A DNA stretch of 51,514 nucleotides, taken from assembly GCA_030655535.1 (NCBI GenBank), contig JAURVK010000074.1:1-51514 (forward strand), written 5' to 3'. The position numbers and the translations under genes are program-made. Below, piece after piece: positions 26,906-36,480 of this stretch. The DNA comes from Methylobacter sp. (lineage in GTDB: Bacteria > Pseudomonadota > Gammaproteobacteria > Methylococcales > Methylomonadaceae). How positions within the stretch are numbered: position 1 is the first letter of the stretch; each line of letters opens with the position of its first letter. Under the pieces are notes generated by a model. The model had not been told where the DNA came from, did no database searches, and saw only the letters and a list, made by a program, of their open reading frames with translations.

Positions 26906-28294
26906 TTACTGTTTTTTGCCCTTCAAGGCATGGCCGGCCAGATTCTTGCCTAATTCCCAGATGGAGCCGGGAATTTGATGGGTATCGGCGATGGCTTTAT
27001 CGAATGAATTGACTATAGTGTCGCGGTCTTTTTGCGTTAAGGTTAAGGGCGGCAGCAGTTTGACCACGTTCATGCCGTGTCCTGCGACCTGCGTTAATAT
27101 GTGGTGTTCTTTAAATAAAGGAATGGTGATCATTTGACAGAACAAACCTTTATTGGCCGCTTCCAGCATCGTCCAGGCCGCTTTGAGTTTCAGGCTTTTT
27201 GGCGATTGGAATTCGATTGCTATCATCATGCCTTTACCGCGCGCTTCTTTCAGGAATTCATATTTTCCGGCCATCGCGTTCAGGCTGTCGATAATATCGG
27301 TGCCGACTTTCATGCTGTTTTCTACCAGTTTTTCGTCTTCCATAACGTGCAGCGTGGCAAGACCTGCCGCCATCGCCATATTATTTTTGGAAAACGTGGA
27401 ACCATGCACGACAGCCCGATCCATGCGGTTATAAACGGTATCCATGATTTTCTGAGTCATGGCGACCGCACCGATTGGAACAAAGCCGCCGGACAGAGCT
27501 TTGGCCATGCAAATCATATCGGGTTTAACGTTCCAGTGATCGATAGCCCAGAATTTTCCGGTGCGTCCCAAGCCGGTCTGTACCTCATCGGCGACGAACA
27601 AGGTGCCGTATTTTTTGCACAAGCGCTCGACTTCCGGTAAATAATGTTCGTCCGGCACATTAACGCCTTTACCTTGAATCGGTTCGACGACGAACGCGGC
27701 GACATCTTTGTTGCTTAAAGCTTTTTCTAATGCGGCAAGATCGTTAAAAGGAACGGCGCTGCAACCGGGCAGCAGTGGGCCGAAACCCTCGCGGAAAATT
27801 TCTTCGCCGTTTAATGACAGCGAACCCAGGGTCAGTCCGTGATAGCCGTGTTCGCAATAGACGATTTTTTCACGTTTGGTGGTATAGCGGGCAAATTTGA
27901 TTGCCGCTTCGACGGATTCGGTGCCTGAATTGCAAAAGAACATCTTGTTCAGATTGTCCGGCGTGGTTTTCAGGATTTCCTGCGCCAATAATCCGCTGAG
28001 TACCGATACATCCATTTGCACCAGGTTAGGCAGTTCCAGGGTTAAGGTCTCGGTCAATGCGCTGATGACGGCCGGGTGATTGCGACCGATCGCAAATACC
28101 CCGAAACCGCTGAGCAAGTCCAGGTATTCCGTACCCTCCTGGTCGTAGAGATACTGTCCGACACCCTTTTTATAGTGGCGATCGTAGCCTATGGTCTTCA
28201 ACACTCTGACCATTTGATTGTTTAAATATTGTTCGTGCAGATCGAATTTATCAGTGCTGTGTTGAGAAAAAAGTTCGGCGATACTGAATGACAT
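26906..28294 (-). CDS. hpnO: class III aminotransferase, probable hopanoid HpnO
   Basis: A PLP-dependent ornithine/acetylornithine-type aminotransferase. Seen: GFGVFAIGRNHPAV, FCNSGTESVEAAIKFAR, YCEHGYHGLTLGSL, VEPIQGKGVNVP, FVADEVQTGLGRTG and the PLP-lysine region MAKALSGG. Family sequence alone does not decide the substrate; location directly after hpnN/hpnG/shc points to HpnO, which aminates the C35 side chain to make aminobacteriohopanetriol. The start is ATG 28294 with GAGG six bases upstream, 17 bases after hpnN, giving 462 residues; the track start (TTG) is four codons upstream. Confidence 0.82.
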   Translation of the reverse strand: MSFSIAELFSQHSTDKFDLHEQYLNNQMVRVLKTIGYDRHYKKGVGQYLYDQEGTEYLDLLSGFGVFAIGRNHPAVISALTETLTLELPNLVQMDVSVLSGLLAQEILKTTPDNLNKMFFCNSGTESVEAAIKFARYTTKREKIVYCEHGYHGLTLGSLSLNGEEIFREGFGPLLPGCSAVPFNDLAALEKALSNKDVAAFVVEPIQGKGVNVPDEHYLPEVERLCKKYGTLFVADEVQTGLGRTGKFWAIDHWNVKPDMICMAKALSGGFVPIGAVAMTQKIMDTVYNRMDRAVVHGSTFSKNNMAMAAGLATLHVMEDEKLVENSMKVGTDIIDSLNAMAGKYEFLKEARGKGMMIAIEFQSPKSLKLKAAWTMLEAANKGLFCQMITIPLFKEHHILTQVAGHGMNVVKLLPPLTLTQKDRDTIVNSFDKAIADTHQIPGSIWELGKNLAGHALKGKKQ

Positions 28295-28310
28295 TAGATA
28301 CCTCAAAAAA

Positions 28311-30941
28311 TTAAATGCTTTTGCCGCTGAAAGCAGGCAGGACTATTAAAGAACACGTCACTGTGAAAGTAAGGCCTATGGCCAAGAGTAATCCCATGCT
28401 GGCCATGCCCTGATGAGCGGTGAAAGCTAAGCTGGAAAAACTGCACAAAGTCGTTACGGAGCTGAAAATAATGCCTCGGGTAGTGCTGCTTTGCAGTAAA
28501 TTTTCATCCTCGCCTATGGAGTGGTGCCTGTGCATGATCAGGATGCTGCTGTCGATACCTATGCCCAGCAGTAACGGCAGGGCGATGATATTGGCAAAAT
28601 TGAATGGATTATCCAGTAATACGTTGGTCGCACCGGTTAACAAAGCGGCAAGCAATAATGGCATGACAACCAGCAAGGTCTTTCTGACGCTTCTGTACAT
28701 CAGCAATAATAACACCACAATGGCAATAAAAGCACCGCTAAAGGCTTTGATAAATGCCTTGACTACCGCGTCACCACCCGCCTGATTGATGATCGGCAGG
28801 CCGGAAATTGTGTCGTTAATCGCCTGCACTTGGGTGGCAAATTCTTTCAGATTTTCAGGATTATTTTGGTCTTTTTCAGGCGTGATCAGCACTCTATAAA
28901 GACCGGTAGCGCTGACCCAGTGAGAGCTTATGTATTTCGGTAGATCATCCAGTCCAAAAGGCATGGCAGTCAGACTGGTTCTGAGTCGTTCTAGAGTAAA
29001 CGGCAGTAGACCTAAAATATTTTTTTCCAGTTGTATGTAACCGGCTGTTGGCGTTTGAGTGGCGTTCGTCTGTTTCATGAACGCTTCGATACGCTGATGT
29101 AATTGCGCTAAGGTTTGTTGCGGCAGATCAGGGGATTTTTCAATAATGGCTTTTTTCAGCACTTCATTAAATTTAATCAAAGCGGCCTGCTGATTGGTGT
29201 TATCAAGTGTGCCGTCAAAATTTTCAAGTTGCCCGCCCAGCATCAAATTTAAATCTTCAATAGTATCCAGCTTCTGATCCTGATCAAGAGCCACAAAACT
29301 GGCCAAGGTGATGACTTCGTGGACAGATGACTGTTGCTCCAGTTGAGCGGTGATTTTGTCGGCGGCTTCCAGATTGTTTGCCAATGCGGTTAGGGCGAAC
29401 GGGGATTCGGTTTTGGACTTTAATAATTCTTTAATGGTTGAAACCGATTCGCTGTTTGGGTCTCTGAGATTAATAGGGTTGTTATCAAAGGTAAGATGGG
29501 TCAATACAAAGCAGGCACCGATGCCCAGCAATAGGGAGACGACTTTGATGCCGGTTGCAAAGCGAAAAGGGAAGGCGATGATAAATGCTGAGATTAATGG
29601 TGAGCGGATCGGCTTAACATTATTGACCGGTAAAATGCAGAAGAAAGCCGGCAATACGGTTAGTGAAATAATCAGGCCGATAAAGATACCGCCGCCCGAA
29701 ATAATGCCCAATTCGGATACGCCCGCATAATCTGTGGGTATAAACGCAAGAAAACCAATCGCTGTGGACAGGGCGCATAAGAGCAATGAAGAGCCGACAT
29801 CGCGGATGCTGACCAGGATGGCTTCGCTATTGGGCAGACCTTTTGCTCTGCCTTCGCGATAATGCAGGCAGATATGTATCGCGTAATCTACCCCCAGTCC
29901 GATATATAAACAGGCAAAGGCGATGGAAATGACATTTAAATGTCCTACGCTGATGGCGGCAAATCCGGCTGTAAATATCAAGCCCATAACCAGGACGAGA
30001 GAGGTGGCAATCAGTAGCTTTATTGAACGCAGGGCTATCCATTGAATTACGCACACTAAAATCAGTGACAACAAGCCGGCGAAAGCAGCGCCTTTGCTGA
30101 CACTTTCAAGCTCTTCGTGTTCCAGAGCGGTCTCGCCGGTTATACGTATGCTCAGTGACGGGTTTTCAGCCATGATTGTACGACTGATTTCTCGCGCTGC
30201 CGACAGCGCGATATCGGCAGGCAGCATTTCATCAAAATGCATTTTAGGCTTGGCGATGACGATAGTCCGGTTGAATTTGGTCTGCGCTCCGGCATCCTTG
30301 TAGTCGTCGGTATTCGGCTTGTTTTCGGCCAGTATGTTTTGCCAGGACAAATAGTGCGCTTGACCGTTTAACTGATTCTTGAGGGTATCGTCAATGGCAA
30401 TCAGTATCGGATTCAGGTTCATAGGCAAGCTATCGTCATGCCGGTTAAGCGCCTGACCGATAATGCCGAACAGGCCTTCAAGATGATAATTCTGAGCCAA
30501 GTGGCCTATAAAGGGTTGGGCATCGGTGAGTTTTTTGGCCAATTTATCCAGGTCGTTTTGATCGAGATAAAGCAAGGCCTGCTGTTTGAAAAAGGCATTG
30601 TCGGTGGGTATATAGACGGAGCCGAAGCGATCTTTGGCATTGCCTAACTGTTCGGCAAGTTTGCCTGCAGCTTGAGAGGTTTCTTCCGGCGTTGCGGCAT
30701 CAACCACAAAAATAATGGTGTCGGCATCCTGGGGAAATGCCTGATTTAAACGGGCCTGATTTTGCTGGAAAGGCAGGTCGGGAGACAACATCTCAGCGGT
30801 GTTGGTGTTAATCTCCAGATTTTTAATGGTGTAGGGCAAGGTTGCGCCGCACAGCAATAGCGATAGCAACAACAGCGTCCACGGACAGCGCATGATTTGC
30901 CGTTCGCACCAGTTAAGAAGAGTGTTGAAAAAAGATGACAT
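28311..30941 (-). CDS. hpnN: hopanoid-associated RND transporter HpnN
   Basis: A roughly 876-residue RND/MMPL-like inner-membrane protein that shuttles hopanoids to the outer membrane. Seen: one N-terminal helix, a large periplasmic loop, five helices including GLGVDYAIHICLHYREG, a second loop, and a final helix bundle with LLLGIGIDSSILIMHRHH, an SSD/RND-type topology repeated twice. The GVDYAIH and GIDSSIL motifs are RND family hallmarks. Its position between hpnG and hpnO supports HpnN. It starts eight bases after hpnG. Confidence 0.92.
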   Translation of the reverse strand: MSSFFNTLLNWCERQIMRCPWTLLLLSLLLCGATLPYTIKNLEINTNTAEMLSPDLPFQQNQARLNQAFPQDADTIIFVVDAATPEETSQAAGKLAEQLGNAKDRFGSVYIPTDNAFFKQQALLYLDQNDLDKLAKKLTDAQPFIGHLAQNYHLEGLFGIIGQALNRHDDSLPMNLNPILIAIDDTLKNQLNGQAHYLSWQNILAENKPNTDDYKDAGAQTKFNRTIVIAKPKMHFDEMLPADIALSAAREISRTIMAENPSLSIRITGETALEHEELESVSKGAAFAGLLSLILVCVIQWIALRSIKLLIATSLVLVMGLIFTAGFAAISVGHLNVISIAFACLYIGLGVDYAIHICLHYREGRAKGLPNSEAILVSIRDVGSSLLLCALSTAIGFLAFIPTDYAGVSELGIISGGGIFIGLIISLTVLPAFFCILPVNNVKPIRSPLISAFIIAFPFRFATGIKVVSLLLGIGACFVLTHLTFDNNPINLRDPNSESVSTIKELLKSKTESPFALTALANNLEAADKITAQLEQQSSVHEVITLASFVALDQDQKLDTIEDLNLMLGGQLENFDGTLDNTNQQAALIKFNEVLKKAIIEKSPDLPQQTLAQLHQRIEAFMKQTNATQTPTAGYIQLEKNILGLLPFTLERLRTSLTAMPFGLDDLPKYISSHWVSATGLYRVLITPEKDQNNPENLKEFATQVQAINDTISGLPIINQAGGDAVVKAFIKAFSGAFIAIVVLLLLMYRSVRKTLLVVMPLLLAALLTGATNVLLDNPFNFANIIALPLLLGIGIDSSILIMHRHHSIGEDENLLQSSTTRGIIFSSVTTLCSFSSLAFTAHQGMASMGLLLAIGLTFTVTCSLIVLPAFSGKSI

Positions 30942-30949
30942 ACTGCTTA

Positions 30950-31666
30950 TTAGCCTTGGCTTGGTTGTGCGGTCACATTGTTGAGTTGATTGGCGATCAA
31001 TTTTAATGTGATTTTTGCGGCATTGAAATGCAGGCCAAGTTTTATGAGTCCTGGTAATTCAGTCGGGTGTAGTGCGACATATAATAACAATTTACTCAAA
31101 ACGATGTCGCCTTCATTATTAACAGAATGATTGATGGCTTTGGGTAAATCCATGCCGGCCGGATCGGCAACGGCTCGAATCGCTAAAAAAGGTAGGCTGT
31201 TTTGCCGGGCAACTTTGGCTATGGCGATACTTTCCATGTCCAATGCGATCGCGCCGGTTTGGGTATATAGATGCTTTTTGTCTTGGGCGGCAGCTACGAT
31301 ACTGTTGCTTTCAGCCAAACTGCCGGTATGGACTTTGAGCGTGCTTGAAAGCAGATTTTTGGTGTCACTGTGCCAGTCAGAGTGAATGGCAAATTGAGCG
31401 TTATCGGCATCTATTAAGTTATCTGCCAAGACCAGATCGCCCGGTTTTAGCGTTTCGCTGAGGGCTGCGGCGCAACCCCAGCTGATCAAGCGGGTCGCGC
31501 CTTGTGCAATCAATAGCTCGGATGCGGCCTGTGCATTGTTGGCGCCTGCGCCGGAATAAGCGAGAACGATAGCGTCGCTAATAAAAACACTGCTCCCCTT
31601 ATCAATCTTTTTTGAGGTCAGGGTGCCGAGTTCTTCCGGTAAAGCAACAATAATGCCGGTGATCAA
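30950..31666 (-). CDS. hpnG: adenosylhopane nucleosidase/phosphorylase HpnG
   Basis: Removes adenine from adenosylhopane to give ribosylhopane (or its phosphate), the step after HpnH. Seen: a purine nucleoside phosphorylase/MTA nucleosidase fold with YSGAGANNAQAAS, ISWGCAAAL, and the nucleoside-binding DMES in ALDMESIAIAKVA. Length 238 aa. The only reasonable start is TTG 31666, overlapping the shc stop as TTGA; the bases just upstream belong to a repeat element, so no Shine-Dalgarno is visible. Confidence 0.88.
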   Translation of the reverse strand: MITGIIVALPEELGTLTSKKIDKGSSVFISDAIVLAYSGAGANNAQAASELLIAQGATRLISWGCAAALSETLKPGDLVLADNLIDADNAQFAIHSDWHSDTKNLLSSTLKVHTGSLAESNSIVAAAQDKKHLYTQTGAIALDMESIAIAKVARQNSLPFLAIRAVADPAGMDLPKAINHSVNNEGDIVLSKLLLYVALHPTELPGLIKLGLHFNAAKITLKLIANQLNNVTAQPSQG

Positions 31667-33675
31667 TTTTTATCGCCAGGGATGGTGTGTATGCCACAAG
31701 CCGGTAGGGAACCGGCGTGGCGATCGCCCTTGAGCTCGTTACGGTAACGCGCTAATGCCCAAAGCGGGAAGAACTTGTCGTAACCGTGGTATTTAAGATA
31801 GAAAACTTTAGGAAAGCCGGGCGCAGTAAAGCATTCGTCATTCCATACGCCGTCAGCTTGCTGGTTGCGCAAGATGAAATCGATGCCTGCTTTGACTTCA
31901 GGACTGTGCGCCTCGCCGGCAGCCATGAGTCCTAAGACGGCCCAGGCCGTTTGGAATGCAGTGCTGAAACGATATTTTCCGCTATGGCTGGTATCGTGAT
32001 AGCTGTAGTTGTCTTCGCCCCAGCCGCCATCGCCGCGTTGTACGCTTTTTAGCCATGTTGCGGCTTTGGTGTAAAGCGGATCGCTTTTAGGCAGGCTGGT
32101 TTGCTCGAGTCCAAGTAATACCGACCATGTGCCGTAGATGTAGTTGGTTCCCCAGCGGCCAAACCATGAACCGTTTTGTTCCTGTTCGCTACGGATATAG
32201 TCGATAGTACGCTCTAGCGCAGGCAGGTATTCATCATGATTCTGCGCTACTCTAGCCATCAGCATTGCGCAGCGTGCGCTGACATCGGAAGTAGGCGGAT
32301 CTAATAACGCGCCATGATCGGCAAAGGGGATTTCGTTCAAGTAATAATAGGTATTATCGACATCGAATGCGCCGTAACCGCCGTTTTTAGATTGCATGCC
32401 GACTATCCAACGGGTAGCACGATGTATCGATTCATCCAGATGCGGCAGGTTCGATTCCGCCATGGCGAAGGCGACAACTGCCGTGTCGTCGACATCGGGG
32501 TAATACGGGTTTTCAAATTGAAATGCCCAGCCGCCGCCTGCTAAATCAGGCTTGGAAATTCGCCAATCACCCGGCTCGTCGGACAGTTGTTTGCTTTTAA
32601 GCCAGTCGTAGGCGCGAGTCAGGCTTTGGCTGTTGCCTATTTTGTCGGATTCCTGTAAAGCCAGTGCGGCCAGCCCTGTATCCCAAACCGGGGACAAACA
32701 GGGCTGGCAGTAGGCGTCATGTTCATTGATAACTAATAATTTGTCGATTGCTTTACGCGCGGTGACGACGAACTCATGATCTTTAGGCATGCCAAGCAGC
32801 AGTAAAGCCTCGTAAGCGGCCATCATCGCCGGAGAAATTCCACCCAGGCCATCTTCGCCGTTCAGGCGTTCGATAATCCAGTCTTTGGCTTTTTCGATGG
32901 CGAGATTGTGCAGTTTTTTGGGGATTAACGGCCGTGTTGCTCGGCCCAGTTTGTCCAAGCCCAGAAAAATCTTATTTAATGTTGTTCTTTCAGGAAAGTA
33001 GTGCTGTTCTTCATCCGGGTGGGTGGTGAACAGTTCCAGTATATCAATGTTGTTTGGATTTTTTGCGGTCGCTTTTAAGGTGCAAAGAATAAACAGCGGT
33101 ACCATAACGGTTCTGGACCAATAGGATACTTTATCCAAATGGAAGGGGAACCAGTTGGGAAGCAGCATGATTTCGACAGGAATATACGGAACGCCGCGCC
33201 AGGGTAATTGCTCAAAGGTTGCCAGCGCAATGCGTGTGAATACGTTGGCTTTTGCCGCACCACCTTGGTTGAGAATATAATTTCTTAATCGGGTCATGTG
33301 CGGTGCGTCGACAGAATCTCCCGCCATTTTCAAGGCGAAATAGGCTTTAACGCTGCAACTAAGGTCGCCCGCACCGCCGGTAAACAGCGGGTAGCTGCCA
33401 TTTTCAGCTTGACGAGATCTTAGATAGTTGGCAATTTTGGCCTGTAGCGGCTGATCAATTTCACCTAGGTAGTGCAGCATCATGATGTATTCTGACGGGA
33501 TCGAGCAGTCTGCCTCCAATTCGAATACCCAATAGCCGTCTTTGTCCTGCAGGCTTAATAATTTATCCTGCGCTTTGCTGATGGCTCGATTGAGATCGGT
33601 TGTGTAGTGATTAACGGTATTCGAGGAACTCGAAATAGTGCCGGTATTGATCTCTGAATTTGCTTCGTTAAACAT
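31663..33675 (-). CDS. shc: squalene-hopene cyclase with repeat-derived tail
   Basis: Cyclises squalene to hopene and hopanol at the inner membrane. Seen: catalytic DXDD as DVDD at residues 394-397, several QW repeats (QENGSYPLF, QSKNGGYGAF, QEQNGSWFGRWG, QRGDGGWGED, QQADGVWND), and the C-terminal FYLKYHGYDKFFPLWALARY, all in order. The last ~20 residues ([20 protein letters not shown]) are translated from a repeat element in reverse orientation, so the protein has gained a tail. Length 670 aa is otherwise in range. Second in the hopanoid operon, 11 bases after sqs. Confidence 0.96.
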   Translation of the reverse strand: MFNEANSEINTGTISSSSNTVNHYTTDLNRAISKAQDKLLSLQDKDGYWVFELEADCSIPSEYIMMLHYLGEIDQPLQAKIANYLRSRQAENGSYPLFTGGAGDLSCSVKAYFALKMAGDSVDAPHMTRLRNYILNQGGAAKANVFTRIALATFEQLPWRGVPYIPVEIMLLPNWFPFHLDKVSYWSRTVMVPLFILCTLKATAKNPNNIDILELFTTHPDEEQHYFPERTTLNKIFLGLDKLGRATRPLIPKKLHNLAIEKAKDWIIERLNGEDGLGGISPAMMAAYEALLLLGMPKDHEFVVTARKAIDKLLVINEHDAYCQPCLSPVWDTGLAALALQESDKIGNSQSLTRAYDWLKSKQLSDEPGDWRISKPDLAGGGWAFQFENPYYPDVDDTAVVAFAMAESNLPHLDESIHRATRWIVGMQSKNGGYGAFDVDNTYYYLNEIPFADHGALLDPPTSDVSARCAMLMARVAQNHDEYLPALERTIDYIRSEQEQNGSWFGRWGTNYIYGTWSVLLGLEQTSLPKSDPLYTKAATWLKSVQRGDGGWGEDNYSYHDTSHSGKYRFSTAFQTAWAVLGLMAAGEAHSPEVKAGIDFILRNQQADGVWNDECFTAPGFPKVFYLKYHGYDKFFPLWALARYRNELKGDRHAGSLPACGIHTIPGDKN
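31672..31724 (+). repeat. 53-bp ATCGCC...GGCGAT element at the 3' end of shc
   Basis: ATCGCCAGGGATGGTGTGTA, TGCCA, inner hairpin GCCGGT/ACCGGC, then GTGGCGAT; same 53-base length and terminal complementarity as the copy at 14721. It codes, in the opposite strand, for the last residues of Shc and reaches within a few bases of the hpnG start. Confidence 0.85.
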
Positions 33676-33686
33676 AGGTTGCGTCC

Positions 33687-34787
33687 TTAAAGGTTTGTCT
33701 TGGCTTTTGAGGATGGTGTTGAGTATGTCCAGTCGGGTGTTTTGAGTTCGCGGCTTGTTAAATTGAACAGTAAACTAAGCAGGGTGTTGCTGCGTCCGGT
33801 TAATCGGGTCGCAAGAATAGTCGCCTTAACGCTGGTGCGAGTAATTTTGACTTGGCCGGAATTGTGAAAATCCGGATTTTGTTTGATCTTTTTTAAGGTC
33901 AGAACGGCCATGCCTAACGCCCAAAGACAGAAGTTACGAATGCCGGTTTCATGAGCGGGAAGCAGTTGTGTGTACTTCAGCGCGTTATGTAAATGGTTGT
34001 GAGCGATGCCGATCAAGTGCTCCAGACCTAAGCTGAAGTTTTCTGAATGAGTTTCCGGTGTCAGGTTTTTAAGATCGAACTCTGTTTCGGTAAAAATATC
34101 CTGCGGTAACCAGCAAACGCCACGTTCGGCATCGTCCCATATATCTTTTAATATGTTGGTCATTTGCAGTCCTTGGCCAAAAGACACGGACAGGCTAAGC
34201 AGTTCGTCTTTGTGTCGAGCAATTTCCGGCGAGTAATGGCAAAAAAGCTTGGCCAACATTTCGCCTACGCAACCGGCAACGTAATAGCAGTATCTGTCCA
34301 AGTCGGCAAGTGTTTCAAGGCCGCCATGCAGATCCATGGCCTGAAAGATCGGCATGCCTTCGGCCATGGTTTCTACGCAGGTAGCCAATGCCTCGATTTG
34401 ATCGGGGTCAAATTTATGAGTAATTTGAATAACTCGTGGCAATACATGAATTAAGGTGTGCTCGGCGGGAATGGTTTGCTCAGAAAGCAGCGGTGCAAGT
34501 TCTACAGCAAACGGCTCTGAATTACTTCCGGTTTTTACGACACGAATAAACTCCGAGCAAAAATATTTTTTTTGTTCGGGGGACAGGGAAATTTCATCTT
34601 CTATAGTGTCGACAATGCGACATAACAAATAGGCGTTAGCGACTGCACCGTATAATTTTTCCGGCAACTGCGGAATAGTTAGCGCAAATGTTCTGGAGAC
34701 GCCTTCAAGTAATAATGCCTGGAATTCATCGTCAGAACATTTGTTGAGTGATTTTGGGTTATCAAGGGATATTTGAGTTTCACTCAT
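33687..34787 (-). CDS. sqs: squalene synthase (phytoene/squalene synthase family)
   Basis: Condenses two farnesyl diphosphates through presqualene diphosphate to squalene. Seen: the two aspartate-rich metal motifs D60TIED64 and D215IWDD219, SRTFALTIPQLP near the N-terminus, NAYLLCRIVDTIEDE, and YCYYVAGCVGEML. A single protein of 366 aa without HpnC or HpnE nearby points to a one-enzyme squalene synthase, as known in some methanotrophs, and not the three-protein HpnCDE route (inference). First gene of the hopanoid run, with a good promoter upstream. Confidence 0.9.
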   Translation of the reverse strand: MSETQISLDNPKSLNKCSDDEFQALLLEGVSRTFALTIPQLPEKLYGAVANAYLLCRIVDTIEDEISLSPEQKKYFCSEFIRVVKTGSNSEPFAVELAPLLSEQTIPAEHTLIHVLPRVIQITHKFDPDQIEALATCVETMAEGMPIFQAMDLHGGLETLADLDRYCYYVAGCVGEMLAKLFCHYSPEIARHKDELLSLSVSFGQGLQMTNILKDIWDDAERGVCWLPQDIFTETEFDLKNLTPETHSENFSLGLEHLIGIAHNHLHNALKYTQLLPAHETGIRNFCLWALGMAVLTLKKIKQNPDFHNSGQVKITRTSVKATILATRLTGRSNTLLSLLFNLTSRELKTPDWTYSTPSSKAKTNL

Positions 34788-34835
34788 GATATTTTGTTGT
34801 CGACGTACAGGGTAAATTTAAGTTGGTTAATTATA

Positions 34836-34864
34836 ATAATAGACTGTTTGTTGGTATTTTGCAA
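34836..34864 (-). promoter_or_regulatory. candidate sigma-70 promoter of the hopanoid operon
   Basis: On the minus strand, TTGCAA (-35, 4 of 6), a 17-base spacer and TATTAT (-10, 5 of 6). About 50 bases upstream of the sqs ATG and in the 480-base divergent gap shared with hpnH. Pattern only. Confidence 0.4.
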
Positions 34865-35077
34865 AGCAATGTTGTTTTGTTGCAAATATGCACACTCTAT
34901 AATTCAGGTAATAAATTTATTATTAATTAAAATAGTAAGTTAGCTGCGTTTGTCGCGTATTTGTGTGGGCAGTATGAGCTTGCATTCTGTGTGGGCGTCT
35001 ACACAGACATGCTATAAAACTGGAGTCGTCAGTTAAAAGATAGTATTCTAGTCGGCAATAGATAAGCGATTGTATTA

Positions 35078-35083
35078 TATAAT
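35078..35083 (+). promoter_or_regulatory. candidate -10 element upstream of hpnH
   Basis: A perfect TATAAT in the sqs/hpnH divergent gap, 185 bases before the chosen hpnH start. No convincing -35 at 16-18 bases. The rest of 34788-35267 is AT-rich with no gene I can support; the minus-strand ORF there looks spurious. Confidence 0.25.
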
Positions 35084-35267
35084 GGGCTTGCCGGTATTCC
35101 CTGATTTTCGTTGTGCAAATGCAGTAGACGTTTGTATTATGGCGGGTGTTGTCTGGTTGTTGTTTTATTAATACAGGTTTGTCGTCTTGCAGTGTATGTG
35201 GTTTCAGGGCGGTCATTTTTATGTGGGCGTCATTAAGTTTATCGAAGTTTTTTTGGAGGGTTTGCTC

Positions 35268-36380
35268 GTGGGAGTTCCTTTACGTCAGCAGTTGACTGTA
35301 GGCAGTTATTTGATTAAGCAAAAGTTGAAAGGGGTTAAAAAATATCCTTTGGTGCTGATGCTTGAGCCTTTGTTTCGTTGCAATTTGGCCTGTGCAGGCT
35401 GTGGTAAAATCGATTATTCTGATGATATTCTCGATCAGCGGCTTTCATTTGAAGAGTGTATGCAGGCGGTGGACGAATGTGATGCGCCTATGGTGTCCAT
35501 TCCAGGCGGTGAACCGCTTATTCATAAAGAAATGCCGCAAATTGTTGCGGGTATCATCGAGCGGAAGAAATTCGTTTACCTGTGTACTAATGCACTGTTG
35601 TTGAAAAAGAGAATTGACGATTATAAGCCATCTCCTTATTTAACCTTTTCTATCCATTTAGATGGCATGCATGAAAGGCATGATACCTCCGTCTGCCAGG
35701 AAGGTGTTTTTGAGCGAGCCGTTGAAGCGATAAAATTGGCGCTGGAAAAAGGCTTTAGGGTTACGATAAACTGTACGCTGTTTCAGGGTGAAAACTCTCA
35801 GGAAGTTGCCGATTTTCTGGATTATGCGATGGAACTTGGTGTCGAAGGTGTGACTATTGCCCCCGGCTTCAGTTATGAGCATGCGCCCCAGCAGGATGTG
35901 TTTATTAAAGGTAGCGATGTTAAGGATTTATTCCGGGGTATTTTCAGAATCGGTAAAAAGCGCAATTGGAAATTAAATCATTCGTCGCTATATCTTGACT
36001 TTCTGGCAGGCAACCAAAATTACGATTGTACCCCTTGGGGTAATCCGACTCGTAACGTGTTCGGCTGGCAAAAACCTTGTTACTTGCTGGCTGATGAAGG
36101 TTATGTTTCAAGTTTTCAAGAGCTTCTGGATACTACGCCATGGGAAAAATACGGCTCGGTTAATAATCCTAAATGTGCAAGCTGCATGGCGCATTGCGGT
36201 TATGAAGCGACTGCGGTTGAAGACATGTTAAGTCATCCGTTGAAGGCCTTGTGGACGTCCATTAGAGGCCCGAAAACCGAGGGTGCAATGGTGCCTGTGG
36301 CAACTCCTGAGTATGCAAAAGAAGAACGGGCATCAGCAACCATTGCAGGAATTCCTGTAAGAGTAGAGGTTGCCGATTAA
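35268..36380 (+). CDS. hpnH: adenosyl-hopene transferase HpnH (radical SAM)
   Basis: Adds a 5'-deoxyadenosyl radical to diploptene, making adenosylhopane, the entry to extended hopanoids. Seen: radical-SAM triad C38-x3-C42-x2-C45 (CNLACAGC), the HpnH hallmark LVLMLEPLFRCNLACAGCG, SIPGGEPL, a central SIHLDG and a C-terminal SPASM-like cysteine region (CASCMAHCGYE). The ORF track starts at 35187; GTG 35268 with GGAGG nine bases upstream matches the family N-terminus, giving 370 aa. Transcribed away from the sqs operon; hpnM and mlaA follow. Confidence 0.95.
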   Translation: MGVPLRQQLTVGSYLIKQKLKGVKKYPLVLMLEPLFRCNLACAGCGKIDYSDDILDQRLSFEECMQAVDECDAPMVSIPGGEPLIHKEMPQIVAGIIERKKFVYLCTNALLLKKRIDDYKPSPYLTFSIHLDGMHERHDTSVCQEGVFERAVEAIKLALEKGFRVTINCTLFQGENSQEVADFLDYAMELGVEGVTIAPGFSYEHAPQQDVFIKGSDVKDLFRGIFRIGKKRNWKLNHSSLYLDFLAGNQNYDCTPWGNPTRNVFGWQKPCYLLADEGYVSSFQELLDTTPWEKYGSVNNPKCASCMAHCGYEATAVEDMLSHPLKALWTSIRGPKTEGAMVPVATPEYAKEERASATIAGIPVRVEVAD

Positions 36381-36389
36381 AGTTTATTT

Positions 36390-36451
36390 AGGTTCACGGC
36401 ACAGGGCACAGGGGGCAAGGTTTTTTCGCCTTGCGCCTTGCACCTTTTACC
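36390..36451. repeat. palindromic repeat, GGTTCACGGCACAGGGCACAGG family
   Basis: AGGTTCACGGCACAGGG... pairs with CGCCTTGCGCCTTGCACC...ACCT after a T-run. A member of the GAAAGG/CGCCTTG group; fills the hpnH-hpnM gap. Confidence 0.6.
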
Positions 36452-36480
36452 TGATTTAATTTTTGCGAGGTTTTTTAATT

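Noticed and set aside
34923-35216. Minus-strand 97-aa ORF in the sqs/hpnH gap
   Set aside because: No ribosome-binding site, no recognisable domain and overlap with the hpnH leader; likely a chance frame.
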